Shown here: positions 36,989 through 47,656 of the stretch, in pieces
Layout of the letters: each line of letters starts with the position of its first letter
Numbering within the stretch: position 1 is the stretch's first letter
NCBI RefSeq assembly: GCF_006965445.1
Contig: NZ_CP041356.1
Location: 124,001-188,000 of the forward strand
Reading direction: 5' to 3'
Length of the DNA: 64,000 nt
Source of the DNA: Lactococcus protaetiae
GTDB lineage: Bacteria; Bacillota; Bacilli; Lactobacillales; Streptococcaceae
The notes under the pieces: generated by a model
Seen by the model: only the letters and a program-made list of their open reading frames with translations
Database searches by the model: none
Told to the model about the DNA's origin: nothing
Program-made: the position numbers and the translations under genes

Positions 36989-38224
36989 TTACAAATCTTC
37001 ACGCCATAATGGTTGTGACATACAGCGTGCTCCGCCACGGCCACGAGCCAGTTCACTAGAAAGAATTTCATGAACTTTGATACCGTGTTCTTTCAGAAGT
37101 CCGATTGTCACATAGTTACGGTCGTAGGTAACGATTTCACCTGGAGAAATCGCAAGCGTATTTGAGCCATCATTCCATTGCTCACGCGGAGCAATAATCG
37201 CATCTCCTCCTCCACATTCAATAAGGTCAAGTTCAGTAAGTTTAAGCACTTTTTTCAATGCTTTTTCAAGGTCAGTCAAGTGTTCAATTTCTACTTCTTC
37301 TTCATTTTTACCTGGAGTAAGAATAAATGTGTTAATAGAACCATCTCCGTGGAAAATTCCTGGGAAGACTGTAAATTGATCATGATTAATCATTGTGAAT
37401 ACTGTATCCAAATGCATCATGGCATGGTTGTGTGGAATTTCAACTGCAAGAACTGTATCAAATGTCGAAAGTGGATTTTTGAACAACTCTTTAGCCAATT
37501 GTTGAATTGTCTTAGAAGAAGTTCGTTCAGAAACTCCAATAGCCACAACATTCTTGCTCAAAATCAATTCATCTCCGCCTTCAATCCGTGTCGTATGATT
37601 ACGGTCACGCCAAATTGGTGTATCTTTAAAACGAGGATGATGTTTCATAATGAACTCGGTAATCAACGATTCAGGTTGACGAGCTGGGAAAGTCATGCGG
37701 TTGATTGTCATTCCAACACCCATAGAAGCTTGTGGGTCACGGGTAAAGTATGCATTTGGCAAAGGATTCAAATAGAATAGATTTTCTGCATCAGAACCAG
37801 CCATGTCGCTTAAAATTGTACGTTTAATGTCAAGTTCATTTTTACGAACTCCCGCATAGATTTTATCAACCATATCTTTTGTTGACATAGAACCAAGATA
37901 TTCTTGAAGTTCATCGAAAGTACGACCATGTCTGTAACCTGCTTCTGTCAATATACGAGTTAAAAATTCATCTCTGACTGCACGGTCTTTATCAAGCACC
38001 TCAGTTGCAAGCTGCTCAATATACAAAGTTTCTGCGCCGTTATCTCGAAGTGTTTGAGCAAAGAAATCATGTTCTTTTTGTGCGATTTTCAAAAACGGAA
38101 TATCATCAAACAAGAGTTGATTCATTGTGTCTGGAGTGATGTTTTCTACTTCTGCACCCGGTCTATGCAAAAGTACTGTTTTTAATTTCCCAATTTCTGA
38201 GTTGACATTAATTCCATTATTCAT
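36989..38224 (-). CDS. arcA: Arginine deiminase
   Basis: First enzyme of the ADI pathway: arginine to citrulline and NH3. The 411-residue protein has all signatures: [27 protein letters not shown] and the catalytic Cys in [12 protein letters not shown]. Full length. First gene of the arc transcript, with a consensus promoter and a CcpA site over the start point. Confidence 0.98.
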   Translation of the reverse strand: MNNGINVNSEIGKLKTVLLHRPGAEVENITPDTMNQLLFDDIPFLKIAQKEHDFFAQTLRDNGAETLYIEQLATEVLDKDRAVRDEFLTRILTEAGYRHGRTFDELQEYLGSMSTKDMVDKIYAGVRKNELDIKRTILSDMAGSDAENLFYLNPLPNAYFTRDPQASMGVGMTINRMTFPARQPESLITEFIMKHHPRFKDTPIWRDRNHTTRIEGGDELILSKNVVAIGVSERTSSKTIQQLAKELFKNPLSTFDTVLAVEIPHNHAMMHLDTVFTMINHDQFTVFPGIFHGDGSINTFILTPGKNEEEVEIEHLTDLEKALKKVLKLTELDLIECGGGDAIIAPREQWNDGSNTLAISPGEIVTYDRNYVTIGLLKEHGIKVHEILSSELARGRGGARCMSQPLWREDL

Positions 38225-38261
38225 TTTTTCATTGTCCTTTCTTAGTTTAAAAACGCATTAT

Positions 38262-38309
38262 TGGAATCGTTTACAATAAAATTATACAACTTTGGTTTTT
38301 TAATGTCAA
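38262..38309 (-). promoter_or_regulatory. arcA promoter with cre (CcpA) site
   Basis: TTGACA (38309-38304), 17 nt, TATAAT (38286-38281) on the reverse strand. TGTAAACGATTCCA (38275-38262) fits the cre pattern TGNNANCGNTNNCA completely and covers the expected start point, so glucose repression of the pathway is expected. I could not place an ArgR/AhrC box with confidence. Confidence 0.8.
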
Positions 38310-38452
38310 GTATCATCCTAGCTTTATTTTATTGTTTTTCAGGCTTTTTATGTTTCTTAATTTTCTCACAATTAAATAATTATATTCAGTTTATTCTAGT
38401 ATACGTATATTTTTAGCTTTATGCAAAAATAATTATTTTAAAACATGGAATA

Positions 38453-38493
38453 AAAAAATATCCATAGACAAGATTTGATCTACGGATATTTTT
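38453..38493 (-). terminator. Terminator of argS
   Basis: AAAAATATCC / GGATATTTTT long hairpin just after the argS stop; U-rich on both strands. Confidence 0.85.
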
Positions 38494-38500
38494 AATCATA

Positions 38501-40195
38501 TTACATATTTTCTGGAGCAGCTACTCCAAGTAAACGTAAGGATTCTTTTAATACAACTGCTGTAGCAGAAATAAGTGCAAGACGTGATGCCAACTCATCA
38601 TTTTTTTCCAAAATACGCACATGAGCATAGTATTTATTGAAAGCTTGCGCAAGAGAAATTGCATATTTAGCAATTAATGATGGCTCGTAATTATCTGCTG
38701 CACGTTTGACTGTATTTGGAAATTCTTTCAAGAATTTTACAATTTCCCAAGCTTCCGAATCGGAAACCACAACAGGAACTTCTTCAAGATTTATTTTTTG
38801 TTCTGCTTTTCTCAAAATAGACTGGATACGTGCATGAGCATATTGAACATATGGACCTGTTTCACCTTCAAATGAAACCATCTCATCCAAATCAAAGTCA
38901 TAACCATTTTTACGGTCAGTCTTCAAGTCATAAAATTTAACAGCACCTACACCAACTTGCTTCGCGACTTCGACCTTATTAGCAAGATTAGGATTTTTTT
39001 CTTCAATTTGCTTTTCAGCACGGTCAACTGCTTCGTCAAGTGCCATTTCAAGTTTAACAACATGACCTTTACGAGTTGAGAATTTTTTCCCACCTTGAGT
39101 AACCATACCAAAAGGAATATGAACCATATCATCTGACCAATCATAGCCAGCTTCTTTCAAGACTGCTTTAAGTTGTTTAAAGTGATTCGTTTGTTCTCCT
39201 CCAACAACATAAAGTGATTTAACAAAATCAAAAGTTTTCTTACGATAAACAGCTGTGGCAAGGTCACGTGTAATATACAGAGTTGCACCATCTGTTTTCT
39301 TAATCAAAGCTGGATTGAGATTATATTTTTCCAGGTCAACAATCAATGCACCTTTAGACTCATGCAAAAGATTTTTATTTTCTAAATCTTCAACGATAGC
39401 ATCCATTTTATCGCTATAAAAACTTTCCCCAGTGAAGTAATCAAAGGTTACGTCTAACTTATCATAGATACGGTTAAACTCAATCAACGAAACATCAGAG
39501 AACCATTTCCAAATCCGAAGTGCTTCTTCATCTCCTTGTTCCATTTTGAGGAACCATTCACGTCCTTCTTCATCAACAGCTGGATTTTCTTTGGCTTCAG
39601 CATTGATTTGGACATAGAGTTTCAAAAGTTCATCAATAGGATTAGCAGTGATTGTTGCTTCATCTCCATATTTTTTGTAAGCTGTAATCAAAAGCCCAAA
39701 TTGTTTGCCCCAGTCACCCAAGTGGTTGATTTTGACTGGATTATAGCCTAATTTTTCATAGATCTTAGCAATTGAATCTCCGATAACAGTTGAGCGCAAA
39801 TGACCAATTGAGAATGGTTTTGCGATATTTGGTGCTGACATATCAACCGGAACATTACGTCCTGCACCAGTTTGTTCATCACCATAATGTTTACCTTTAG
39901 CGATAACATCATGAATAACTTGTGTTGCAGTTGAGTTTTTGTCAAGAAAGAAATTAACATAAGGTCCTACTGCTAAAACCTTTTCAAATCCTGTTGAATC
40001 AATTTTTTCAGCAATATCTGCCGCGATGACTTGCGGAGATTTGCGAAGCACTTTTGCCAGCTGAAAAGCTGGAAAGGCAAGGTCTCCCAAATCAGATGAT
40101 TTGGGTTTTTCAATAATGGCTGCGATTTGTTCTACTTCAAGGACACCGTTAAGAGTTTTGGACAGTGCTTGGCTTACTAATTGTTTTTCGTTCAT
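38501..40195 (-). CDS. argS: Arginyl-tRNA synthetase
   Basis: Class I aminoacyl-tRNA synthetase charging tRNA-Arg. The 564-residue protein has the HIGH-type motif in [14 protein letters not shown], the KMSKS-type motif in [11 protein letters not shown], and a C-terminal DALR anticodon-binding domain. Full length. Divergent from argR. The -10 box lies exactly 6 nt before the ATG, so the mRNA is probably leaderless. Confidence 0.97.
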   Translation of the reverse strand: MNEKQLVSQALSKTLNGVLEVEQIAAIIEKPKSSDLGDLAFPAFQLAKVLRKSPQVIAADIAEKIDSTGFEKVLAVGPYVNFFLDKNSTATQVIHDVIAKGKHYGDEQTGAGRNVPVDMSAPNIAKPFSIGHLRSTVIGDSIAKIYEKLGYNPVKINHLGDWGKQFGLLITAYKKYGDEATITANPIDELLKLYVQINAEAKENPAVDEEGREWFLKMEQGDEEALRIWKWFSDVSLIEFNRIYDKLDVTFDYFTGESFYSDKMDAIVEDLENKNLLHESKGALIVDLEKYNLNPALIKKTDGATLYITRDLATAVYRKKTFDFVKSLYVVGGEQTNHFKQLKAVLKEAGYDWSDDMVHIPFGMVTQGGKKFSTRKGHVVKLEMALDEAVDRAEKQIEEKNPNLANKVEVAKQVGVGAVKFYDLKTDRKNGYDFDLDEMVSFEGETGPYVQYAHARIQSILRKAEQKINLEEVPVVVSDSEAWEIVKFLKEFPNTVKRAADNYEPSLIAKYAISLAQAFNKYYAHVRILEKNDELASRLALISATAVVLKESLRLLGVAAPENM

Positions 40196-40201
40196 TTTCT
40201 A

Positions 40202-40256
40202 ATTATACAGAAAAAACACTAATTTTGTCAATGTATTTAACATTATATGGTATAAT
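40202..40256. promoter_or_regulatory. Divergent argS and argR promoters, both leaderless
   Basis: Reverse: TTGACA (40231-40226), 18 nt, TATAAT (40207-40202), 6 nt, argS ATG. Forward: extended -10 TGGTATAAT (40248-40256), 6 nt, argR ATG. The argR -10 region and the argS -35 are about 20 bp apart, so binding of polymerase or ArgR at one could affect the other. No ribosome site on either side. Confidence 0.7.
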
Positions 40257-40262
40257 TATGCT

Positions 40263-40721
40263 ATGAAAAGAGCCGAAAGATTAAATATTATTAAAGATAT
40301 CGTCACTAACAATAAGATAGCGACCCAAGAAGAGCTACAAAACCTGTTAGCTAAAGAGGGTGTGACAGTTACTCAAGCAACTTTGTCACGGGATATCAGA
40401 AAATTAAATATTATTAAAAAACGAGATAAAGGCGAGAGTTTTTACTCACTTTTGACGTCTGGAAATGAGAAGATTCATTCTGATTTGCATTTATATTTTT
40501 ATAATTTTGTCCTTTCTGCAACTTCTGTGGGTGCGCTAGTCGTGATTCGTACAAAATTAGGTGAAGCAGATATATTGGCAAATGCGCTTGATGAAGAAAG
40601 AGAAAATCGCAAAGATATATTAGGAACGCTCGCCGGAGCGGATACTCTACTTGTTATTTGTGCTTCTGAAAAAGATGCAACTGTTTTGACCGCTGAGATA
40701 AAATATATCTTGCTTGGTTAA
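40263..40721 (+). CDS. argR: Arginine repressor ArgR
   Basis: Hexameric arginine-responsive regulator. The 152-residue protein has the winged-helix N-terminus ([28 protein letters not shown]), and the C-terminal arginine-binding half with [13 protein letters not shown]. In L. lactis, ArgR and AhrC act together on arc and arg genes; only one of the two is here. Full length, divergent from argS. Confidence 0.95.
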   Translation: MKRAERLNIIKDIVTNNKIATQEELQNLLAKEGVTVTQATLSRDIRKLNIIKKRDKGESFYSLLTSGNEKIHSDLHLYFYNFVLSATSVGALVVIRTKLGEADILANALDEERENRKDILGTLAGADTLLVICASEKDATVLTAEIKYILLG

Positions 40722-40832
40722 ATTTATTTTGTAGTCTTTAAAAGTCGTCGCTTTTTTTAATTTTTTAAGTTTTATTTAAGCGATTACATTTATACTGTCT
40801 TTACTCCCTAAATAATTTCTTCATAAACCCCT

Positions 40833-40868
40833 TTAATCCAAGCCACCCTCCTGTGACTTGGATTTTTC
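40833..40868 (+). terminator. Terminator of argR
   Basis: AATCCAAG / CTTGGATT stem with CAC/GTG inside and a T run, about 110 nt after the stop. Confidence 0.75.
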
Positions 40869-40977
40869 ATAATTACTGACAGAATCTTGTCAGCATTTTT
40901 ATCTAATTTGTACTATTTCTTCTTGGTTATCTTCTTGGTTAAATGATCAATTTTACCGCAAAATGAGTCAAAAAAAG

Positions 40978-41070
40978 CCTGTCAGTATACTGACAGGCTT
41001 ATCAGCTATGCTGACAGGTCTTTCACTCGTCAATTCAATGCTCACGGTAATCGCATTGAACTGATAGATT
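40978..41070. repeat. Perfect CTGTCAG palindrome plus one 71-bp-type unit
   Basis: CCTGTCAGTATACTGACAGG, then TTATCAGC(n)GCTGACAG and GTCAATTCAATGCTCACGG, matching the unit at 36807-36948 in order. It lies between argR and murC. Confidence 0.7.
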
Positions 41071-41560
41071 TTTTATCAAGGCAAGTGCTTGCTATCTCCG
41101 TCTTGTGGCTACGCTGTCGATTCACAACAGGTATCCATTCGCTCTAAGTTACTGAAGCAACAAGGCAAAATGGTTCGCTAAAGCGCTACGTAATTCGCAC
41201 GCCGTTCTACGAACGGTCTCTGCAACTTCGTTGCTCCGCTGTCCGTTTAATTGCCATTTGGCGTTACCTCTATTCTTGTCACTTTAGTGACTTAGAGATA
41301 GAGGGCAAATGTTCTGGGGTCATGCGAAAATAGCTGCTAAAGCCTGCATCTTCGCTTCGCTCCGCTATCCATTCGTTCTATCTCCCCTTTGCTCCGCTGT
41401 CGATTTCACTAACCGACTAAAGTCGGAAGTTCAAATCATAATCCAGCAAAGCTGGCAAGACGAAATGGTAAGAGCAAAAAGCAAAGCGCCTAGTCGCAAT
41501 CCTCCTACTTCTGTAGGTAGGGGATAAAGCAGCACTAAACCTTGACTTTATTTTGGACAT
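41071..41560 (+). repeat. Modular hairpin repeat, type A, copy 10 (long)
   Basis: Left end TTTTTTATCAAGGCAAGTGC. Inside are GTCACTTTAGTGAC, CGTTCTACGAACG, several CTTCGCTCCGCTGTCCATT words and GACTAAAGTCGG. Right end is truncated (CCTTGACTTTATTTT) near the murC stop. Frames in it (72 and 154 codons) are not genes. Confidence 0.75.
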
Positions 41561-41564
41561 TTCA

Positions 41565-42896
41565 TTATTGTAAGTTCGTTGATATTTGTCCAAGCAATTT
41601 TTCAAAAGCAATTTCATATTTTTGAATATTCCCTGCTCCCATAAATACATAAACCGCACGATCATGGTCAAGTAATGGAGAAATATTGTCAAGATCGACA
41701 ACCTTCGCTGGTTTGCGCACTTTATCTGCCAAATCTTGTGCAGTAATTTCATGGTGGTCAACTTCACGAGCGGAACCATAAATCTGTGCCAAGTAAACGG
41801 TATCAGCATGATCAAGCACAGCAGCAAATTCATCAGCAAATGCAATTGTCCTTGTAAATGTATGAGGTTGGAAAACTGCAACTATTTCACGGTCTGGGTA
41901 TTTTTGACGAGCTGCATCAAGTGTCGCCTCAATTTCTGTTGGATGGTGTGCAAAATCGTCAATGATGATAATCTCACCAACTTTCTTCTCAGTAAAGCGT
42001 CGTTTTACTCCTCGGAAAGTCAACAGATGATCTGCAACTTCAACCATATCAAGCCCTAAATTATGGCAAACAGCAACAACTGACAAGGCATTCAAAACAT
42101 TATGTTTTCCATATGCAGGTACAACAAAGTGTCCAAGCAATTGTCCACGGAAATAAGCATCAAAAGAGGAGCCACGTGTACTACGAATCAAATTTTCTGC
42201 ACGATAATCATCATTTGCTTCAAAGCCATAATAGTAAATGGGAGCTTTTGCTGTTAATTTCCGAAGATTAACATCTTCTCCATAAGCAAAAATACCGTTT
42301 TTGATATTATTAGCATAGTCTTGAAAAGCAGCTGTGACATCTTCAATACCCTCAAAATAATCTGGATGGTCAAAGTCGATATTGGTCATAATCGTGTATT
42401 CTGGATGGTAAGGCATGAAATGACGTTCATATTCATCAGATTCAAAAACAAAATATTTACTATTTGCATTTCCACGTCCGGTACCGTCACCAATCAGATA
42501 AGAAGTATCAACTATATTGCTCATCACGTGCGCCAGCATTCCTGTTGTTGAAGTTTTACCATGCGCACCCGCTACACCAATACTTATGAAGTCTTCCATG
42601 AAGTGACCCAGAAACTCATGATAGCGCTTGAAAGGAAAGCCATTTTTATGTGCAAATGCAATCTCCACATTGTTATCATCTCGAAAAGCATTTCCAGCGA
42701 TTAATTCAAACTCAGGTTTGATATTTTTTTCATCAAAAGGTAAAAGCGGTACGCCAGCTTGCTCAAGTCCTCGTTGAGTAAAGAAATAATCTGTTGAATC
42801 TGAACCCTGTACTTTTTTTCCCATTTGATGGAGCATAAGCGCAAGTGCGCTCATTCCTGAGCCTTTAATTCCGGTAAAATGATATGTTTTTTCCAT
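41565..42896 (-). CDS. murC: UDP-N-acetylmuramate--L-alanine ligase
   Basis: Adds L-Ala to UDP-MurNAc in peptidoglycan precursor synthesis. The 443-residue protein starts [18 protein letters not shown] (UDP-binding), has the ATP loop [14 protein letters not shown] and the C-terminal ligase domain. Full length. It follows the SNF2 helicase and the disordered protein on the same strand, an order known from streptococci and lactococci. Confidence 0.97.
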   Translation of the reverse strand: MEKTYHFTGIKGSGMSALALMLHQMGKKVQGSDSTDYFFTQRGLEQAGVPLLPFDEKNIKPEFELIAGNAFRDDNNVEIAFAHKNGFPFKRYHEFLGHFMEDFISIGVAGAHGKTSTTGMLAHVMSNIVDTSYLIGDGTGRGNANSKYFVFESDEYERHFMPYHPEYTIMTNIDFDHPDYFEGIEDVTAAFQDYANNIKNGIFAYGEDVNLRKLTAKAPIYYYGFEANDDYRAENLIRSTRGSSFDAYFRGQLLGHFVVPAYGKHNVLNALSVVAVCHNLGLDMVEVADHLLTFRGVKRRFTEKKVGEIIIIDDFAHHPTEIEATLDAARQKYPDREIVAVFQPHTFTRTIAFADEFAAVLDHADTVYLAQIYGSAREVDHHEITAQDLADKVRKPAKVVDLDNISPLLDHDRAVYVFMGAGNIQKYEIAFEKLLGQISTNLQ

Positions 42897-43147
42897 GATA
42901 AAATGTCCTGTAAGTTACTGACAGAATCTTTTTGATATCCTGTCAGTACGGTTATTATTGTCAGCAGCTTACAGAAATTTCCCTTCTTTTCTTACAATCT
43001 AATCCTATTGGATTTCCAAAAATTTGAAATTCAAATGTGTCTTTAACACATATGAAATTTATCTTTTCAAAAATTCACTCTGCCAATCGCACCTTTTACC
43101 ACTTATGGTTTATAAGCTACTGCTGACAGAGTTCTTTTTTATTTACT
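42897..43147. other. murC upstream region with CTGTCAG motifs
   Basis: No gene. Holds TACTGACAGAATC(n)CCTGTCAGTACGG around 42918-42950 and GCTGACAGAG at 43121. Probably includes the murC promoter; I cannot place it. Confidence 0.4.
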
Positions 43148-43472
43148 TTTATCAAAGCAAGTGCGTGCTAATACCCCTACTTAGGTAGAGGATAAAGCAG
43201 CACTAAGCATTGAATTTCGTCCGACTGCCATAGGGCGTTGCGCTTTTAGCGCCTGGGCTTCTTGGACAAGACCACTTCGCCTTGCGACTTCAGTCGCTTG
43301 CGATTTGAACTTGCCACTTTAGTGGCTTAGTGAAATCGACAGCGTAGCAAAGCGGAGATAGAGCGAATGGATAACGAAGTGAAGCGGAGGTGTGACCTCA
43401 TATCGAAGATGTGAGGTTGTACCTTAAATTCAGTGGTGAGTCGAATCTCCCACTGAATAAGTCTTGACTTCA
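43148..43472 (+). repeat. Modular hairpin repeat, type A, copy 11
   Basis: Left end TTTATCAAAGCAAGTGCG; hairpins GCGCTTTTAGCGC, GCGACTTCAGTCGC and GCCACTTTAGTGGC; right end CACTGAATAAGTCTTGACTT, immediately next to the TAA stop of the 43473 gene. Confidence 0.88.
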
Positions 43473-44075
43473 TTAAACAATTCCACGGTCGAAGATATTT
43501 TTACGTTTATTTTCAAAATAACTTCCTTTTTCATTAACTGCTCCACCATGTGGTGTCGATTTTCTCATTCCACCACTTCTTGAAACGGCATCTGATACGC
43601 TCATCCCTTGCTTTTTCATATCCTGAATCGGATTATCATTGACCAACGGACGTTTATTCAAAATTGCTGATGTTGAACGTCGAACAGTAAAATCTTCCTT
43701 ATCTCTCTCAAGAGGTGAAACATATTGCTTTGGAGGCTTAGGAAGTGTTGCCGCTGCACGTTTAGCACGCTCTTTCGATTCATCAACACTTGTCTTTTTA
43801 GGCATCTTGTCGTAAGAACTTACACCACTGTGATTGGAGTTGAGCGGACGATGTTGAGTGCTAAAGCTTGTCTTTGCTTTATAAGGCTTAAAATTATCAG
43901 GGCGTTTTGTTTCAGATTTTGGCATACTACTCGCCATTCCACCGATTGAAGCCTCATCTTGAAGACTCGGATTTCTGGTCAGCAATTGCTGATTATTCAG
44001 AATTACACGAGTATCTTTTTGAAGGACTTCATCATCACCGATAACTGGAAATGTAACTCTTCTTCTTTCTACCAT
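43473..44075 (-). CDS. Disordered basic protein between snf2 and murC, unknown
   Basis: A 200-residue protein rich in Lys, Arg, Ser, Pro and Asn with little predicted structure and no membrane segment. The short N-terminal part (MVERRRVTFPVIGDDEVLQ) looks the most ordered. Repeated basic-proline stretches (KPYKAKTSFSTQHRP, LPKPPKQYVSP) suggest a binding or scaffold role. Its place between the SNF2 helicase and murC suggests a link to one of them. I do not recognise a family. Confidence 0.65.
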   Translation of the reverse strand: MVERRRVTFPVIGDDEVLQKDTRVILNNQQLLTRNPSLQDEASIGGMASSMPKSETKRPDNFKPYKAKTSFSTQHRPLNSNHSGVSSYDKMPKKTSVDESKERAKRAAATLPKPPKQYVSPLERDKEDFTVRRSTSAILNKRPLVNDNPIQDMKKQGMSVSDAVSRSGGMRKSTPHGGAVNEKGSYFENKRKNIFDRGIV

Positions 44076-44419
44076 ATTTTTGTCCTATTTCTTTATAATT
44101 AGTCAGTCTGCAAAAGGCTGATGTGTAGCATTTGCAACAATTTTTAGTTCATTTCAGTATAGTTAATCAAAAAACTTGATTGAAAAATTTGTTTAACTTA
44201 GCAGCACTAAGCTACGCTGTCAAAGCAAAGATAGAACGACTGGACATCTGGCGCATGGATAACATGATATAAAATCAATATTTATCACAGCTATCGAACC
44301 ATTTTGAGTCCTCTCAGTCACAAATCATGATTTATACTCGTTAAAAATTTAACAGTATTAAAGAAAAAATTTGTATAGTTCCGATATTCATTATAGCTTA
44401 ATTTTCAAGTTTTTTAAAG
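44076..44419. other. Spacer with a repeat fragment
   Basis: About 340 nt without a gene. TTAGCAGCACTAAGCTACGC near 44198 and GATAGAACGACTGG are leftovers of type A repeat text. The rest is AT-rich and shows nothing. Confidence 0.45.
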
Positions 44420-47400
44420 TCAGACTCCCAGAATTTCACGAATTTCTGCTTCACTGAGCGCTTTATCAACAACATCACCTTCAAGAACATTAGCAATCAA
44501 GTCTTTTTTGCGTTCCTGAATATCCATAATCTTTTCTTCAATTGTTCCTTGAGTAATCAATCGAATGACTTCAACTGTATTTTTTTGCCCCATTCTATGT
44601 GCACGTGCGATTGCTTGTTCTTCCACGGCTGGATTCCACCATAGATCAATCAAAATCACAACATCAGCACTTGTCAAATTAAGTCCAACTCCTCCAGCTT
44701 TCAAAGAAACTAAGAAAGCATCTCGGCTTCCAGCATTAAAAGCTTGAACCATTGACAATCTATCCTTGATTGGTGTAGAGCCCGTCAATTTATAAGCACT
44801 CATCTCAAGATGGTCCATCAACCGCTCAATGTGAGGAAAAACTTTGGTAAACTGTGAAAAAATCAATGGACGATGACCAGATTCTTTAATCTGTTCGAGT
44901 AACTCTCGTAAACGTTCCAATTTTCCTGAACTTCCTTTGTAATCATCCATAAACAACGCAGGTGTATTACAAATTTGACGAAGCCTGGTAATCCCAGCTA
45001 GAATCTCAATTCGCGAACGTGATAAGGCTGTACTATCCATCTGCATCACTTGGCGTTGCATCAGCTCCAGTTGAGCAAGATAGATTACTTTTTGATCATC
45101 AGCAAGATTATTATAAAGCGTAATTTCCATCTTTTCAGGTAATTCTTCAAGAACATCTTCTTTTTTACGTCGCATGATGAACGGCTGAATCAATCTTGAA
45201 ATCACTGAAGGTGACATTTTATTGAATTTTTCCCGTTTTGGCAAAAACCCAGGCATAACCACTTGAAAGATTGCCCAAATTTCTTCAATTCTATTTTCAA
45301 GTGGCGTTCCTGAAAGAGCAAATGTATGTTCAACATTAAGTGCCGTTAAAGACTTATTGGTCTTACTGCTATAATTTTTCACTACCTGCGCTTCATCTAG
45401 CAAAAGATAGTTTAACTTTTTGTCTTGATACTCTTCAAAGTCTTTCAAAAAGCTACCATAGCTTGTAATATAAATCTGATGCTCTGTTGCAATTTGTTCT
45501 GAACGTTCAATCTTAGTGCCATCTACCACAACAAAATTAATCTGGTCTGTGAACTTTTCAAATTCACTTGCCCAGTTGTACGTCAGACTCGCTGGCGCGG
45601 TAATCAATGCTTTTTCACCTTCTTTTAAGTTAGAGAGAAGATAGGTGATGGCTTGGACAGTTTTCCCCAAGCCCATATCATCAGCGAGGATTCCTCCTAA
45701 CTGATAATGAGTCAGCATACTCATCCAACGCACACCAATTTCTTGATAAGGACGAAGAGAGGCTCGGATGTGCTCTGGCTTTTCATAAGGAAACGTCTCA
45801 GGCTGAGTGAGATGTTCATAGAAGGACTTAAATTTCTCTGAGAATGACGCACCGCTGACATTCTCAAAAATCTTAGAAACTTGAAAACTGCGATTGGCAT
45901 TGACTCTAAGTGTATTTCCACTGATGACAAACTGCTCATCCAACTCATTGAGCGCTGATTTTAGAGCTTTAAATTTTTCATCAAAATGATAAAATTTTCC
46001 ACTCTCACTAATATAAAATTCCGCATTCTCTTGAAGTTTTGCAATCACGTTTGCAAACTCTGATTCACCAACCTGTGGTAAATCAAACGAGATATCAAGT
46101 AAACCACCACTACTGTCAATATGAATCTCAGGAATCTCATCCATTTTTAATTCTGTCAGTACTGACGAAAGTTCAACTTTACCCAATTTATTAAAAGCTG
46201 GTAAAATTTTGATAAAGAAAGTTTCTGTCAGTACTGACAGAATAGTCAAGCTTGAATTAAATGAACGAGGAAATCCAAACCGCTCCATCACTGCAAAAAT
46301 TTTCTGCTCTTTTCGTAAATCACGAGAAAACTCCAATGTTTCAAGTTCATGAAAACTGTCTATCGCAAAATTACCATAGTCAAATTTTACTGACAGGGCA
46401 AGCGTTTGTTTGTCAGTAAGGTCAAATCGAAAAATCGCATCAAATGGTCTAATGACAAAATGACGAGGAGCCGAAATTCGGCCCAAAGTAGATAATTGCT
46501 GCAATGCCTGCGCTAATTTATCTTTGTCAGCATATGAAAAATTAATATGGTTTTCATTGGCAAGTCTCCGCTCCAAAACAGTTAAAAGTCGCCTTTGTTC
46601 CTGACTTACCTTGTAGAAAATATGATCGTGATACAATAATGATTTTCCATAAAAATTGTGATAGTCCTTATCTGTCACACTTAACTCAATATAATCTTGC
46701 TGACTTTCAACTTTAAACTCAAACAACTCTGAGTCACTATCTAAAGGAACAAAAGTAAAATAATTAATCATTTTACCAGAGATTTTAAGCTGACACATTT
46801 CAAGCGCTGCTGACAAATCCATTGCTTCTTCAAGAAACAGAAAAGGAATATTCAAATAACGTCCATTTTTGATATATAAAGATTTTGTAAATGCCTCATC
46901 CGTTTTATCATCAATTTTTAATAAGAAATTTAAAAATGCTTGACTTGCTTCATCAAAATTATCGAAAAATAGATTGATATAGTGTAAAGAGCCCAGAGAA
47001 TACTGACTAAAATTTCTCAAAGCACGTAAAAAATATGGAATATCCTTAATCACATAAGAACGCCCCAATTTCTCGCTTTTTAGCCTTATATCAAAATACA
47101 AAAAATAATCCACTGAGAAATAATCATAAAGCTGACTATTATCCTCAATCTGAACCTCAATTGAATACTGGTCTGTACTAAAATTAAGCTGAGTTTCCCC
47201 ATTTAATTCATCCAAAAAAGTAACATTTTCTGTGTAAAGTAAACTCTCTGGTCGTAAATGCTCCTTATCTTCAGTTGCATCCGTAGTTGTTTCTCTGTTT
47301 TTTAGATATTCTTCTATCGCTGCAATATGCTTACAGTAGCGATGATTTTGCTGAAAAACTTCACAAGAACAATAGTCCTGTGCCCCATCCAAATCATATA

Positions 47401-47524
47401 CCACTTGCTCGCCATCAATCTCTGCGCTCAGTTTAAAATCGGCTTCAATAGGGTCATTTAACCCCCCTTTTGCATAAAGCACAATTCCTTCACTTCGCAC
47501 CCTAGCTGGCATCATTCTACTCAT
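44420..47524 (-). CDS. SNF2-family DEAD/DEAH helicase with SWIM zinc finger
   Basis: A 1034-residue RapA/SNF2-type ATP-dependent translocase on DNA or nucleoprotein. The N-terminus has a SWIM finger (CSCEVFQQNHRYCKH, residues about 52-66), followed by a long helical/beta region (about 100-560). The helicase core has LADDMGLGKTVQA (motif I), LLLDEAQ (II), LSGTPLENR (III), LIFSQFTKV (IV) and the RAHRMGQ (VI) motif. Full length. Substrate unknown; bacterial SWIM-SNF2 proteins are often linked to transcription or repair. Contains two in-frame copies of the CTGTCAG palindrome. Confidence 0.93.
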   Translation of the reverse strand: MSRMMPARVRSEGIVLYAKGGLNDPIEADFKLSAEIDGEQVVYDLDGAQDYCSCEVFQQNHRYCKHIAAIEEYLKNRETTTDATEDKEHLRPESLLYTENVTFLDELNGETQLNFSTDQYSIEVQIEDNSQLYDYFSVDYFLYFDIRLKSEKLGRSYVIKDIPYFLRALRNFSQYSLGSLHYINLFFDNFDEASQAFLNFLLKIDDKTDEAFTKSLYIKNGRYLNIPFLFLEEAMDLSAALEMCQLKISGKMINYFTFVPLDSDSELFEFKVESQQDYIELSVTDKDYHNFYGKSLLYHDHIFYKVSQEQRRLLTVLERRLANENHINFSYADKDKLAQALQQLSTLGRISAPRHFVIRPFDAIFRFDLTDKQTLALSVKFDYGNFAIDSFHELETLEFSRDLRKEQKIFAVMERFGFPRSFNSSLTILSVLTETFFIKILPAFNKLGKVELSSVLTELKMDEIPEIHIDSSGGLLDISFDLPQVGESEFANVIAKLQENAEFYISESGKFYHFDEKFKALKSALNELDEQFVISGNTLRVNANRSFQVSKIFENVSGASFSEKFKSFYEHLTQPETFPYEKPEHIRASLRPYQEIGVRWMSMLTHYQLGGILADDMGLGKTVQAITYLLSNLKEGEKALITAPASLTYNWASEFEKFTDQINFVVVDGTKIERSEQIATEHQIYITSYGSFLKDFEEYQDKKLNYLLLDEAQVVKNYSSKTNKSLTALNVEHTFALSGTPLENRIEEIWAIFQVVMPGFLPKREKFNKMSPSVISRLIQPFIMRRKKEDVLEELPEKMEITLYNNLADDQKVIYLAQLELMQRQVMQMDSTALSRSRIEILAGITRLRQICNTPALFMDDYKGSSGKLERLRELLEQIKESGHRPLIFSQFTKVFPHIERLMDHLEMSAYKLTGSTPIKDRLSMVQAFNAGSRDAFLVSLKAGGVGLNLTSADVVILIDLWWNPAVEEQAIARAHRMGQKNTVEVIRLITQGTIEEKIMDIQERKKDLIANVLEGDVVDKALSEAEIREILGV
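46153..46168. repeat. CTGTCAG palindrome inside the SNF2 gene (a)
   Basis: CTGTCAGTACTGACGA, encoding S-S-V-L-T-E on the gene strand. Confidence 0.7.
46225..46240. repeat. CTGTCAG palindrome inside the SNF2 gene (b)
   Basis: Perfect CTGTCAGTACTGACAG, encoding L-S-V-L-T-E. Confidence 0.8.
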
Positions 47525-47656
47525 AATTTTATTATTTTTCCTCGATAATCATCCGTCATGTTTATTCAGAAATTCTGCTTAGTACCCAATTGTTTCATAC
47601 TTTTCTAGGGTAGTTATAACCTTCGCGCTTTACATGGTTCCCTGCTTAGTTCGAAC
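47525..47656. other. Upstream region of the SNF2 gene
   Basis: AT-rich, no gene; the SNF2 promoter presumably lies here but no box stands out. Confidence 0.35.

Noticed and set aside
37178-37780. 200-codon forward frame opposite arcA
   Set aside because: Antisense shadow of a well-supported gene; Cys/Phe-rich nonsense composition.
41417-41881. 154-codon reverse frame overlapping murC
   Set aside because: Shadow of murC joined to repeat sequence.
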